A stretch of DNA of 64,000 nt, taken from contig NZ_FZOU01000004.1 in the NCBI RefSeq assembly GCF_900188085.1, positions 470,177-534,176 on the forward strand, given 5' to 3'. The first letter of the stretch is position 1; each line of letters starts with the position of its first letter. The stretch is from Granulicella rosea. Lineage in GTDB: Bacteria; Acidobacteriota; Terriglobia; Terriglobales; Acidobacteriaceae. A model generated the notes under the pieces. That model did no database searches and had not been told where the DNA came from. It saw nothing but the letters and a program-made list of their open reading frames with translations. The translations under genes and the position numbers were made by a program. Shown one piece after another: positions 37,140 to 45,982 of this stretch.

Positions 37140-37158
37140 ATGGCTTCAGGCCGGCCGA

Positions 37159-38175
37159 TTACGGCTGGCCCATACCGCCGCCGGCGCCGTAGATGTTTCC
37201 TGTCGTATAGCTGGCGTCCTGCGAGGCGAGCTGCACGTAGATCGACGCCAGCTCCGCCGGTTCTCCCGGACGCCCGAGCGGGTAGTTGCCGCCGAAGACG
37301 GTGTACTTCTCCGGCTGGGCGCCGCCGCTGATCTGGAGTGGCGTCCAGACCGGACCCGGCGCCACGCCGTTGATGCGGATGCCCTTGGGTCCAAGCTGTT
37401 TGGCGAGCGACTTCACGAAGTTCATCGTCGCGGCCTTGGTCTGGGCGTAGTCGTAGAGATCGGGCGATGGGTCGTACGCCTGCTCGGACGTGGTCGCGAT
37501 GATGGTCGAGCCGGGCGGAAGATGCGGCAGCGCCGCGCGGATGATCCAGAAGGGCGCGTAGATGTTGGTCTTCATCGTCCAGTCGAAGAGCTCCGTCGTC
37601 ATGTCGAGGATACTGGGCACCGAATGCTGGCGTCCGGCGTTCGAGACGACGATGTCGAGTCCGCCGAGACCCGCGACTGCCTCGGCCACGAGCTTCTTGC
37701 AGAAGGCCTCCTCGCGCAGATCTCCGGGGATGGCGATGGCCTTGCGTCCGGCGGCGCGGATCAGCGCAACGACCTCTTTTGCATCCGGCTCTTCGGTTGG
37801 GAAGTAGTTGATCGCGACATCGGCGCCCTCGCGCGCGTAGGCGATCGCGGCTGCGCGTCCCATGCCGGAGTCGCCGCCGGTGATGAGCGCCTTGCGGCCC
37901 ATCAGGCGGCCGGAGCCCTTATAGCTAGTCTCGCCATGATCCGGACGCGGCTCCATCTTGCTGGCGAGGCCTGGCCAGGGCTGCGGCTGCACCTTGAACG
38001 GCGGCTTCGGGTACTTGGTCGTGGGATCCTGGATCGGCTGGGCAGTGCTCCCGGCCATGGTTCCGCTCTGCGCGAAGGCGGGTGTAGCGGTGACGGCCGC
38101 GACAGTCGCCAGTCCGGCCCCGATGCCGCTGACGAGCTGGCGGCGTGAAAGTGGCTTTTCGTCTTCAAAGGTCAT
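37159..38175 (-). CDS. Tat-exported short-chain dehydrogenase/reductase (YdaD-like)
   Basis: 338 residues. Residues 1-~37 are a twin-arginine signal (LSRRQLVSGIGAGLATVAAV ending in PAFAQ). The enzyme part begins with the YdaD/YghA-type lead DHGETSYKGSGRLMGRKALITGG, Rossmann motif TGGDSGMGRAAA, NAG (VSNAGRQ), Ser in TTSEQAY and active-site Y-A-Q-T-K. It uses NAD(P)H on an unknown substrate; relatives are stress-induced. Export by Tat fits a cofactor-loaded enzyme. GGAG precedes the ATG. Confidence 0.9.
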   Translation of the reverse strand: MTFEDEKPLSRRQLVSGIGAGLATVAAVTATPAFAQSGTMAGSTAQPIQDPTTKYPKPPFKVQPQPWPGLASKMEPRPDHGETSYKGSGRLMGRKALITGGDSGMGRAAAIAYAREGADVAINYFPTEEPDAKEVVALIRAAGRKAIAIPGDLREEAFCKKLVAEAVAGLGGLDIVVSNAGRQHSVPSILDMTTELFDWTMKTNIYAPFWIIRAALPHLPPGSTIIATTSEQAYDPSPDLYDYAQTKAATMNFVKSLAKQLGPKGIRINGVAPGPVWTPLQISGGAQPEKYTVFGGNYPLGRPGEPAELASIYVQLASQDASYTTGNIYGAGGGMGQP

Positions 38176-38380
38176 TGTTCACAATCTCCTGGAGCTTGGA
38201 GTGCGCCTGCCAGTGGCGAGTTGTGTTTGCCGCCCGCCAGCTTTCGACACGATCCATAGTTCCCGGTTTACGTCAGCCTCGGCATCTTCTCCGAAAATTC
38301 AAACAACATTGATTACCTTCGATGAAACTGGGCGGTACAACCGAGGCTAGCAACTCCAATACAGCCGAGGATTCCCCAGC

Positions 38381-40069
38381 ATGGTCCGTAAATCTCTTGC
38401 CGCCCTTATGTCCGCCACGCTCGTTCTGAGCGGCTGCGCAGCCAATGATGTACCTGTCACCTCGCTGGCCGGCCCGACCACGCCCGCGACCGTTACCCCC
38501 ACGACCAGCGCCCAGGCGATCAAGCATGTCGTCGTCATCTTCGGCGAGAACATCTCCTTAGACCACTACTTCGGCACCTATCCCAACGCCGCCAATCTGC
38601 CGGGCGAGAGCAAGTTCACCGCCGCGACCGGGACCCCGACCAACATCGCGAACTACACCACGACCCCCTCCCTGCTGACCGTGAACCCAAACCTCAGCAT
38701 CGCCAACGGCGCCGGCGCGACGAATCCCTACCGCCTCGATCCCGCGCAGGCCGGCACCGGCGACCAGGACCATAACTACGGTCCGGAGCAGACGGCCTTC
38801 GACAACGGCAAGATGGACCTCTTCCCCGCTTCGGTCGGTACGGCGGACGGCACGACGCTCGCGACCGCGACCGGCGCCTCGGCGATCTCGAACACCACCG
38901 GCCTGACCATGGGCTACTACGACGGCAACACCGTCACCGCGCTCTGGAACTACGCGCAGCATTATGCGCTGAACGACCACTCCTTCGGCTCGACCTTCGG
39001 CCCATCGACGCCCGGCGCGCTCAACGTCGTCTCCGGCCAGACCAACGGCGTCATCAACCCGCTGAACGTCGCCTCGTCCATCGTCGCCGACGGCCAGGGC
39101 GGCTACACCGACATCAACGACGCCGACCCCACCGGCGACACCTGCTCCTCCACCAGCGCCAACTTCAGCATGTCGGGCAAGAATATCGGCAATCTGCTGA
39201 CCACCGCCGGCGTCACCTGGGGCATGTTCTCGGGCGGATTCAACCTGTCCACCACCAACGCCAACGGCACCACCGGCTGCGGCCGCACCACCGGCGCGGT
39301 CAACATCCCCGGCAATCCGCTGAAGGCCGACTACATCCCGCACCATGAGCCGTTCCAGTACTACGCCAGCACCGCGAACCTCAGCCACGTCCGCCCCACC
39401 TCCACCGCGGTGATCGGCACCAACAACGATGGCGGCGCCAACCACCAGTACGACATCACCGACTTTACCGCTGCGCTCGCGGCCGGCAACATGCCCGCCG
39501 TCAGCTACCTGAAGGCGCCTGGCTACCAGGACGCGCACGCGGGCTACTCCGACCCTCTCGATGAGCAGACCTTCATCGTGAATACCGTCAACGCGATCGA
39601 GCAGTCGCAGTTCTGGTCGAGCACGGCCATCATCATCGCCTACGACGACTCCGACGGCTGGTACGATCACATGACCGACCTGATCAACGGCTCGGCCACC
39701 ACCTCCGACTCGCTGAACGGCGCGGGCGTCTGCATCAGCTCCACGGCGGCCGCCGCCGCGCTGCCCGGTCCGAACTCCAACGGCCTGCCGGTCCAGGGCC
39801 GCTGCGGCCACGGTCCGCGTCTGCCGCTGCTGGTCATCTCGCCCTGGGCGAACAAGAACTACATCGACAACACCGTCACCGACCAGGCCTCGGTCGTACG
39901 CTTCATCGAAGACACCTTCCTTTCGAGCGCACGGCTCGGCGGCGGTTCCTTCGATGCGACCGCCGGCACGTTGAACAACATGTTCAACTTCACGAACGGC
40001 GCGGTTGTCCCCAACCCCAACGTGGTGCTCCTGAACCCGACCACCGGACAGGTCACCAGCGGCAACTAA
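38381..40069 (+). CDS. Lipoprotein phosphoesterase (phospholipase C / acid phosphatase family)
   Basis: 562 residues of the PF04185-type phosphoesterase family. The signal peptide has a lipobox (LVLSGCAAN), so the protein is probably lipid-anchored. Family motifs: IKHVVVIFGENISLDHYFGTYPN (metal/nucleophile region, ENxSxDHYFG), DQDHNYGPEQTAFDNGKMD, IAYDDSDGWYDHM and CGHGPRLPLLVISPWA. It probably releases phosphate or head groups from phospholipids or phosphomonoesters outside the cell. It is followed by a strong terminator. Confidence 0.9.
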   Translation: MVRKSLAALMSATLVLSGCAANDVPVTSLAGPTTPATVTPTTSAQAIKHVVVIFGENISLDHYFGTYPNAANLPGESKFTAATGTPTNIANYTTTPSLLTVNPNLSIANGAGATNPYRLDPAQAGTGDQDHNYGPEQTAFDNGKMDLFPASVGTADGTTLATATGASAISNTTGLTMGYYDGNTVTALWNYAQHYALNDHSFGSTFGPSTPGALNVVSGQTNGVINPLNVASSIVADGQGGYTDINDADPTGDTCSSTSANFSMSGKNIGNLLTTAGVTWGMFSGGFNLSTTNANGTTGCGRTTGAVNIPGNPLKADYIPHHEPFQYYASTANLSHVRPTSTAVIGTNNDGGANHQYDITDFTAALAAGNMPAVSYLKAPGYQDAHAGYSDPLDEQTFIVNTVNAIEQSQFWSSTAIIIAYDDSDGWYDHMTDLINGSATTSDSLNGAGVCISSTAAAAALPGPNSNGLPVQGRCGHGPRLPLLVISPWANKNYIDNTVTDQASVVRFIEDTFLSSARLGGGSFDATAGTLNNMFNFTNGAVVPNPNVVLLNPTTGQVTSGN

Positions 40070-40108
40070 CCGCCATTCACCGTCGCGTCATCTTATTCGC
40101 CTAACCTG

Positions 40109-40146
40109 AGTGGGCGGCCCGCAATCCGGGCTGCCCACTCTTTTTT
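40109..40146 (+). terminator. Intrinsic terminator after the phosphoesterase gene
   Basis: AGTGGGC...GCCCG and CGGGC...GCCCACT pair around a CAATC loop, followed by CTTTTTT. It ends ~20 nt before the multicopper oxidase start, so that gene needs its own promoter or read-through. Confidence 0.88.
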
Positions 40147-40166
40147 GCGCAAACTGGAGATCTCGT

Positions 40167-41801
40167 TTGGCTCGATCGCGCCGTACCTTTCTGCAGCAGG
40201 CTGCCTCCTGCGGCATCCTCTGGAGCACTCGTTCCGCATTTTCGTTGCAGATGGACCACATGGTCATGGCGCAAAACACCGTCGGCGCGGAACCCCCCGC
40301 TCCGCATCGGCCAAAGATGCTGCACTCGCTCGAGCTGGAACCCTTCGTCGACGCACTCCCGCTGCCGCCGCGCGCGCAGGCGCAGAAAAGCTCGCAGAAG
40401 CTCCGCATCGTCATGCGCGAGATTCACGCCAAGGTTCACCGCGACGTGCCGCCAACCCGCATGTGGAGCTACGGCGATACGGCCCTGGCCCCGATGATCG
40501 AGGCGCGGGCACATCATCCGCTGCAGATCGAGTGGGTCAATTCTCTGCCTGGGAACCATTTCCTCCCCATCGACCACTCGCTGCACGGCTGCGGCCGCGA
40601 CGTGCCGGACGTGCGCGCCATCGCCCACATGCACGGGGCCAAGGTTTTGCCCAAAGACGACGGGCATCCGGAGGACTGGTTCGTCCCCGGCAAGAGCCTC
40701 ACCTGCCACTACCCGCTGCAGCAGGACGCGACGGCGCTCTGGTATCACGATCACGCCATGGGTCTGAACCGGCTGAACGTCTACGCCGGGCTCTTCGGCA
40801 TGATGCTGATCCGCGACGAGGCCGAGGACGCGCTGCGCCTGCCCAGCGGGCCGTACGAGATTCCGCTGATGCTCTACGACCGCGACTTCACCGCCGACGG
40901 CCAGCTCTTCTACCCCGACTCCGGCGATCCCGAACACCCGTGGATGCCGGAGTTCTACGCCGACGCGATCCTCGTCAACGGCAAGATCCGTCCGTACCTG
41001 GAGGTCGAGCCGCGGATGTATCGCTTTCGCGTCGTGAACGTCGCGAACAGCCGGTTCTTCCAGCTCTCGCTCGCAGGCCCGAAGGCCGGACCGGGCATCG
41101 CCGATCCACTCCCCTTCCACCAGATCGGCACGGACCAGGGCCTGCTCGCGCGGCCGGTCGAGATGAAGTCCAGCCTGCTGGCGCCCGCCGAACGCGCGGA
41201 CCTGCTCATCGACTTCAGCCATGCAGCCGGCGAGAAGCTGCATCTGCGCAACGGCGGCCTTGAGATTCTGGAGTTCCGCGTCGCCGGGCAGGCGCGGGGT
41301 TCGGCGGCGTATTCCATTCCCAGCAAGCTCCGCACGATCGACCCGCCGGTCGAGACGACCGCGATCCGCACTCGCACCCTCACACTGGGCGAAAAGCACG
41401 ACCACATGGGCAATCCCATGCTGATGCTGATCGACGGCAAGCACTGGCACGAGCCGGTCACCGAAAAGCCCCGCCTGAACACGACCGAGATCTGGGAGTT
41501 CGTCAACCTGACCGAAGATACGCACCCCATGCACCTGCATCTGGTTCGCTTCCGCATCCTCGACCGCCGGCTCTTCGACGTCTACAAGTTCCAGATGCGG
41601 CAGGGCATGCACTACATCGCGCCCGCGACGGCGCCGGAGGCGCATGAGTCCGGCTGGAAGGACGTCGTTCAGTGCAGCCCCGGCATCGTCACACGCATCC
41701 TCGTCACGTTCGAAGGCTATACCGGGAACTACCTCTACCACTGCCATGTGCTGGAGCACGAGGCGAACGACATGATGCGGCCTTTCGAGGTCATCGCCTG
41801 A
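40167..41801 (+). CDS. Tat-exported multicopper oxidase (CotA/bilirubin-oxidase type)
   Basis: 544 residues from a TTG start that follows GGAGA at 6-nt spacing. This start restores a twin-arginine signal (ARSRRTFLQQAASCG), which an ATG start further in would lose. All four copper-ligand clusters are present: HMHG (~153), WYHDH (~192), HPMHLH (~452) and HCHVLEHEANDMM (~525), giving types 1, 2 and 3 copper. It oxidises phenols, metals or similar donors with O2 in the periplasm. The frame is open upstream into the terminator hairpin, which excludes earlier starts. Confidence 0.92.
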   Translation: MARSRRTFLQQAASCGILWSTRSAFSLQMDHMVMAQNTVGAEPPAPHRPKMLHSLELEPFVDALPLPPRAQAQKSSQKLRIVMREIHAKVHRDVPPTRMWSYGDTALAPMIEARAHHPLQIEWVNSLPGNHFLPIDHSLHGCGRDVPDVRAIAHMHGAKVLPKDDGHPEDWFVPGKSLTCHYPLQQDATALWYHDHAMGLNRLNVYAGLFGMMLIRDEAEDALRLPSGPYEIPLMLYDRDFTADGQLFYPDSGDPEHPWMPEFYADAILVNGKIRPYLEVEPRMYRFRVVNVANSRFFQLSLAGPKAGPGIADPLPFHQIGTDQGLLARPVEMKSSLLAPAERADLLIDFSHAAGEKLHLRNGGLEILEFRVAGQARGSAAYSIPSKLRTIDPPVETTAIRTRTLTLGEKHDHMGNPMLMLIDGKHWHEPVTEKPRLNTTEIWEFVNLTEDTHPMHLHLVRFRILDRRLFDVYKFQMRQGMHYIAPATAPEAHESGWKDVVQCSPGIVTRILVTFEGYTGNYLYHCHVLEHEANDMMRPFEVIA

Positions 41802-41840
41802 GTCGAGGTTTCGTCAAGCGCGCGGGATAAACTGGACTGC

Positions 41841-43010
41841 ATGAAGATCTCCGAGATTCAGGCCGCGCTCACCCGTGCAAAGCTCGATGGCTGGCTGTTC
41901 TACGATCACCACAACCGCGATCCGCTCGGCTACCGCATCCTTGGGCTGGAGGAGGGCGGCCACGTGACGCGTCGCTGGTTCTACTTCATCCCGGCTGTGG
42001 GCGAACCGCGCAAGCTGGTGCATCGGATCGAGTCCGGCAAGCTGGACGCCGTGCCTGGAGAGAAGCACGTCTACTCCTCCTGGCAGGAGCTGGAGCGCGA
42101 ACTCACCGCCATGCTCGCCGGCGCGACGAAGATCGCCATGCAGTACAGCCCGCGCAACGCCATCATGTACGTGTCGATGGTCGACGCCGGCACGGTCGAG
42201 CTGCTGCGCGAGATGGGCAAGGAGATCGTCAGCTCGGCCGATCTCGTCAGCCAGTTCGAGGCCGTGCTGACCGACGCGCAACTGGAGACGCACTACGCGG
42301 CGCAGAGGCTGATCGACGCGATCCTCGCCGAAGCCTGGGTCGAGATGGGCCGGCGCATCCGTGGCGCAGGCACGTCCGAGTACGAGATGGTCGCGTGGCT
42401 GCAGAACGCCATGCGCGCGCAGGGCCTGGTCTGGGAGCATGGGCCGAACGTCAGCGCCGGACCCAACAGCGCGGACTCGCACTATGAGCCGAGCGAAGCG
42501 ACCTCCCGACCGATCGTCGAAGGCGACTTCGTCCTGATCGATATCTGGGGCAAACAAGACCTGCCCCAGAGTATCTTCTACGACATCACCTGGACCGGCG
42601 TCGTCGGGCGCGAACCCACGGCGCGGGAACAGCTCATCTTCGAGACAGTCGCAAAGGCGCGCACCGCTGCCTCCGACCTGGTCGCGGCGGCCTACGCAGC
42701 AGGCACGCCCATCGCGGGCTGGCAGGCCGACGACGCGGCGCGCGCGGTCATCCGCGAGGCGGGCTTCGCCGACTGGTTCACGCACCGGACCGGACACAAC
42801 ATCGCGGCCGAACTGCACGGCAGCGGCGCACATCTGGACAACCTCGAAACCCACGACGAGCGCCTGATCCTGCCGAACACCTGCTTCTCAGTCGAGCCGG
42901 GCATCTACTTTCCCGGCGAGTTCGGCATCCGCAGCGAGGTGAACATGATCGCACGCACCGGCCGAGCCGAGGTGACCGGGCGGATTCAGACCGAGCTAGT
43001 GCGTATCTGA
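41841..43010 (+). CDS. M24-family metallopeptidase (Xaa-Pro peptidase-like)
   Basis: 389 residues. A creatinase-like N-domain (1-~145) is followed by the pita-bread catalytic domain. Metal ligands: D in LIDIWG, D in IFYDITWTG, H in HRTGHNIAAELHGSG, E in FSVEPGIY and E in GIRSEVNM. It probably trims Xaa-Pro dipeptides or N-termini in the cytoplasm, as no signal peptide is present. 39 nt after the multicopper oxidase gene. Confidence 0.9.
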   Translation: MKISEIQAALTRAKLDGWLFYDHHNRDPLGYRILGLEEGGHVTRRWFYFIPAVGEPRKLVHRIESGKLDAVPGEKHVYSSWQELERELTAMLAGATKIAMQYSPRNAIMYVSMVDAGTVELLREMGKEIVSSADLVSQFEAVLTDAQLETHYAAQRLIDAILAEAWVEMGRRIRGAGTSEYEMVAWLQNAMRAQGLVWEHGPNVSAGPNSADSHYEPSEATSRPIVEGDFVLIDIWGKQDLPQSIFYDITWTGVVGREPTAREQLIFETVAKARTAASDLVAAAYAAGTPIAGWQADDAARAVIREAGFADWFTHRTGHNIAAELHGSGAHLDNLETHDERLILPNTCFSVEPGIYFPGEFGIRSEVNMIARTGRAEVTGRIQTELVRI

Positions 43011-43050
43011 ACGAAGGCTCAACACTGACGAACTGATATGATGTTGCTGG

Positions 43051-43473
43051 ATGACTACGAATCTGCCCAACTCCCAGGCGCCTGCGCAGGCAGCAAGCCG
43101 CTCCTCCGCAATCACCATCGCCGCGCTGATACTGGGCTGGCTCGTTCCCGGAGCAGGCCACATGCTGCTGGGCAAGTACATCCGTGGACTGCTGCTGCTG
43201 GGGTCCATCACGATCATGTTCGTGATCGGCATTCAGTTGCAGGGAAAAGTTTATACGCCAAACACGGGCGATCTGCTGGACGTTTTAGGATTCGTAGGCG
43301 ATCTGGGCTCGGGTATTCTTTACATGCTCGCACGCGCGTTCGACTGGGGCCATGCGTCGGTTCAGATTGCGCTTGCGGACTATGGGACTAAGTTTATCGT
43401 CGTCGCCGGGCTGTTGAACATCATCTCGGCGGTGGATGCTCATTCGCTGGCGAATGGGAGGAAGATCTCCTGA
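43051..43473 (+). CDS. Small membrane protein, TM2/DUF6677-like
   Basis: 140 residues. After a ~20-residue leader come four hydrophobic segments; the first pair reads ITIAALILGWLVPGAGHMLLG then KYIRGLLLLGSITIMF, the pattern of TM2-like and DUF6677 proteins. Function unknown. TGATG overlap couples it to the next, even smaller membrane protein. Confidence 0.75.
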   Translation: MTTNLPNSQAPAQAASRSSAITIAALILGWLVPGAGHMLLGKYIRGLLLLGSITIMFVIGIQLQGKVYTPNTGDLLDVLGFVGDLGSGILYMLARAFDWGHASVQIALADYGTKFIVVAGLLNIISAVDAHSLANGRKIS

Positions 43474-43646
43474 TGCTCAGCCACTTTCCCGCAGTTTTGC
43501 TGTTCGCACTTTGCATGTCCGTCGTCTTCGGCATCACCCAAAGAGCTGAGCCGAAGATGATGATGCGTTTTGGCGCCTACTGCTTTGCCCTGCTCGTCGG
43601 TGGCACCATCGCGGCAAGCTGGGTGATGTGGCTCATCAAGCACTAA
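43473..43646 (+). CDS. 57-residue membrane peptide
   Basis: ATG at 43473 overlaps the previous stop (TGATG). The product has two hydrophobic helices (PAVLLFALCMSVVFGI and FGAYCFALLVGGTIAASWVM) joined by a basic loop TQRAEPKMMMR and ends WLIKH. Not recognised; the tight coupling and clean two-helix pattern support a real gene, perhaps a partner of the protein encoded just before it. Confidence 0.7.
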   Translation: MLSHFPAVLLFALCMSVVFGITQRAEPKMMMRFGAYCFALLVGGTIAASWVMWLIKH

Positions 43647-43811
43647 ACAGCAGCGCGCTCCCGGCCCTTGTACACCTCCCCCCTCTGCCATGTCTGTCGA
43701 TAGGCAACCAGAGCCGCGCGCCATCGGAACCCATCTGCGACCTATGAGTGATTGCCAGCGCATAGAAGATCTGTAGCCTAGATAGCATAGGCGCCGGTTG
43801 CGCGAGGTTCT

Positions 43812-45272
43812 ATGTCTTCCATCATGAGTACGTTCGACGAGGCGGCGCGCCTTCAGACGCTTTTCTCGCTTGGCATGCTCGATACCGAACCCGAGGCGGA
43901 GTTCGACGAGCTGGTGCAACTCGCGTCGACCATCTGCGAGACGCCCATCAGCCTCGTCACTCTGGTCGACGAACAGCGTCAGTGGTTCAAAGCTACCATG
44001 GGCCTTTCCGTGCGCGAGACGCGGCGCGAGGTCTCCTTCTGTGCCCACGCCATCCTGCGACCGGAGCTCTTCGTCGTCGAGGACGCCAGCAAGGACGCCC
44101 GCTTCGCGCAGAACCCGCTGGTCACCGGCGATCCCTCCATCCGTTTCTACGCCGGCATGCCGCTACAGACGCCCAACGGGCACCCCATGGGCACGCTCTG
44201 CGTCATCGACACGATTCCGCGACAGCTCTCGCCCAACCAGACCGCGGCGCTGCTGGTGCTCGCGAACCAGGTAAAGGTGCGTATGGAACTCCGGCTCCAA
44301 CGCCGGGCGCTCGAAGACGCGCTGCAGGCGAAGGAGCGCTTTGCCGCCGAGCTGCAGACCAGCGATCAGCGCTTCCGCCTCTTCATGGACCACAGCCCCT
44401 TCGTGAGCTACATGAAGGATGAGGACGGCCGCTTCGTCTTCTACAACCGCCGCTTCGCCGAGCGATTCGGCATCGCGATGCAGGAGTGGATCGGGAAGTG
44501 CGGCGAGGACCTCTTCCCTCCGGCGATTGCGGATGTATTCCGCGCGAATGACAACGCGATCCTGGCAAGCCGGCAGGGACGCGAAGTAACCGAGCACTCG
44601 CTGGAGCACGGACAGGTCTATATCTGGCGGTCGCACAAGTTCCCCTTCATGGAACGCGACGGGCGGCAGATGGTGGCAGGCGTCAGCGTGGACATTACCG
44701 GCGATGTCGCTCGCGAAGAAGAGCTGAAGCTCTTTCAGTCGGAGCTGGAGAGTGCGAACAGCCTGCTGCGCGACCTTGCCGTCACCGATGCGTTGACCGG
44801 ACTGAGCAACCGCCGGGCGTTCGAGGAGCGCTTTGCCATCGAGTTCTCGCAATCGGCGCGGCGGCATCGCCCGCTGACCCTCGTCGTCATGGACATCGAC
44901 AACTTCAAGCAGGTGAACGATTCTTACGGGCATGGCGCGGGCGACGCCGTCCTGCGCAAGGTCGCCCAGGTGCTCCGCGAGACCACCCGGCTGCCCGACA
45001 TGGCGGCGCGCTACGGCGGCGAAGAGTTCATCGTGATCCTGCCGGACACCGACGTCCCCCAGGCGATGCTTTGGGCGGATCGCCTGCACGCCGCGCTGGC
45101 CAGGGCGGACTGGCCCTACCGGTCCATCACGATGAGCATGGGCGTGGCAGGGCTCGACGAGGAGATTCGCGAGATGGGCCAGCTCGTCGCTCGCGCGGAC
45201 GAGGCTCTCTACGAGAGCAAACGCGCCGGCAAGAGCCGCGCCACCATCTGGATGCCCGCGGTTACGCGGTAG
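43812..45272 (+). CDS. GAF-PAS-GGDEF diguanylate cyclase
   Basis: 486 residues. GAF (~15-160; ETPISLVTLVDEQRQWFKA, MGTLCVIDTIPR), PAS (~185-300; FMDHSPFVSYMKDEDGRFVFYN), then GGDEF (~325-480; TDALTGLSNRRAFEERF, MDIDNFKQVNDSYGHGAGD). The catalytic signature is RYGGEEF, so it should make c-di-GMP, and RLPD five residues before it is an inhibitory I-site. It is cytoplasmic. The GAF form starting DEAARLQTLFSLGMLDTEPE is common in light- or redox-type regulators. It is the only c-di-GMP enzyme visible in the window. Confidence 0.92.
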   Translation: MSSIMSTFDEAARLQTLFSLGMLDTEPEAEFDELVQLASTICETPISLVTLVDEQRQWFKATMGLSVRETRREVSFCAHAILRPELFVVEDASKDARFAQNPLVTGDPSIRFYAGMPLQTPNGHPMGTLCVIDTIPRQLSPNQTAALLVLANQVKVRMELRLQRRALEDALQAKERFAAELQTSDQRFRLFMDHSPFVSYMKDEDGRFVFYNRRFAERFGIAMQEWIGKCGEDLFPPAIADVFRANDNAILASRQGREVTEHSLEHGQVYIWRSHKFPFMERDGRQMVAGVSVDITGDVAREEELKLFQSELESANSLLRDLAVTDALTGLSNRRAFEERFAIEFSQSARRHRPLTLVVMDIDNFKQVNDSYGHGAGDAVLRKVAQVLRETTRLPDMAARYGGEEFIVILPDTDVPQAMLWADRLHAALARADWPYRSITMSMGVAGLDEEIREMGQLVARADEALYESKRAGKSRATIWMPAVTR

Positions 45273-45290
45273 GGCATCCGGCCGAGACGA

Positions 45291-45321
45291 CAAAAGGCGC
45301 ACCGCGTGGGTGCGCCTTTTG
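45291..45321. terminator. Bidirectional terminator, diguanylate cyclase / rplQ
   Basis: CAAAAGGCGCACC and GGTGCGCCTTTTG form a 13-bp stem around a 5-nt loop. The A-run and T-run at the stem base serve both strands. It ends the long ribosomal-protein transcript and the cyclase gene. Confidence 0.85.
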
Positions 45322-45340
45322 CATGGGTCGAAACCGAAGA

Positions 45341-45820
45341 CTAGACCTCGGCGTTCGGATCGCCGCCCGTGCCGGGCTGACCCTCTTCAAGCTGCTTCTG
45401 CAGCTCTTCGCGCTTCTTGGTGCGAACTTCCGCGCGCTTCTCAGCCTTGGCAGTCAGCTCCTGCTCGGCGCCGAGCAGCTCGATGTAGGCCATCTCCGAC
45501 GCGTCGCCCTTGCGGGTGTAGGTGCGGATGATGCGCAGGTAGCCGCCCGGACGAGTAGCGTAACGGGGGGCCACCACCGAGAACAGACGGTCGACCGAAG
45601 CATCCGTCATCAGGTACGACAGAGCCTGACGGCGCGCATGAACGTCACCGCGCTTGCCCAGCGTGATCATCTTCTCGACGATCGGGCGGGAGGCCTTGCA
45701 CTTGGTGATGGTCGTCTCAACGCGGTCGTTGAGAATGATCGAGGTGACGAGGTTACGCAGCATGGCGCGACGATGGCTGGTGTTGCGGCCTAGTTTGAAT
45801 CCTGCATTGCGGTGACGCAT
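45341..45820 (-). CDS. rplQ: 50S ribosomal protein L17
   Basis: 159 residues (usual ~120). Core MRHRNAGFKLGRNTSHRRAML and RPGGYLRIIRTYTRKGDASEMAYIEL is standard; the last ~45 residues are a charged helix tail (KAEKRAEVRTKKREELQKQL). ATG at 45820 follows GGAG. Last gene of the alpha block, ending at the bidirectional terminator. Confidence 0.95.
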   Translation of the reverse strand: MRHRNAGFKLGRNTSHRRAMLRNLVTSIILNDRVETTITKCKASRPIVEKMITLGKRGDVHARRQALSYLMTDASVDRLFSVVAPRYATRPGGYLRIIRTYTRKGDASEMAYIELLGAEQELTAKAEKRAEVRTKKREELQKQLEEGQPGTGGDPNAEV

Positions 45821-45982
45821 GGTGTAATCTCCTTCGGTCCGGCTTCTGCCGTGGACCGGCACTGCTGGAATAGGGGCGCGAAGCCCTTGGTTCAGAAAGC
45901 GGTGAAGCTCTTCGTGATAGATACATGGTTCGGGCTCAGAGACCATTTCTGGACCCTGAGCCCCGAACCCTGCACCTTGTTG

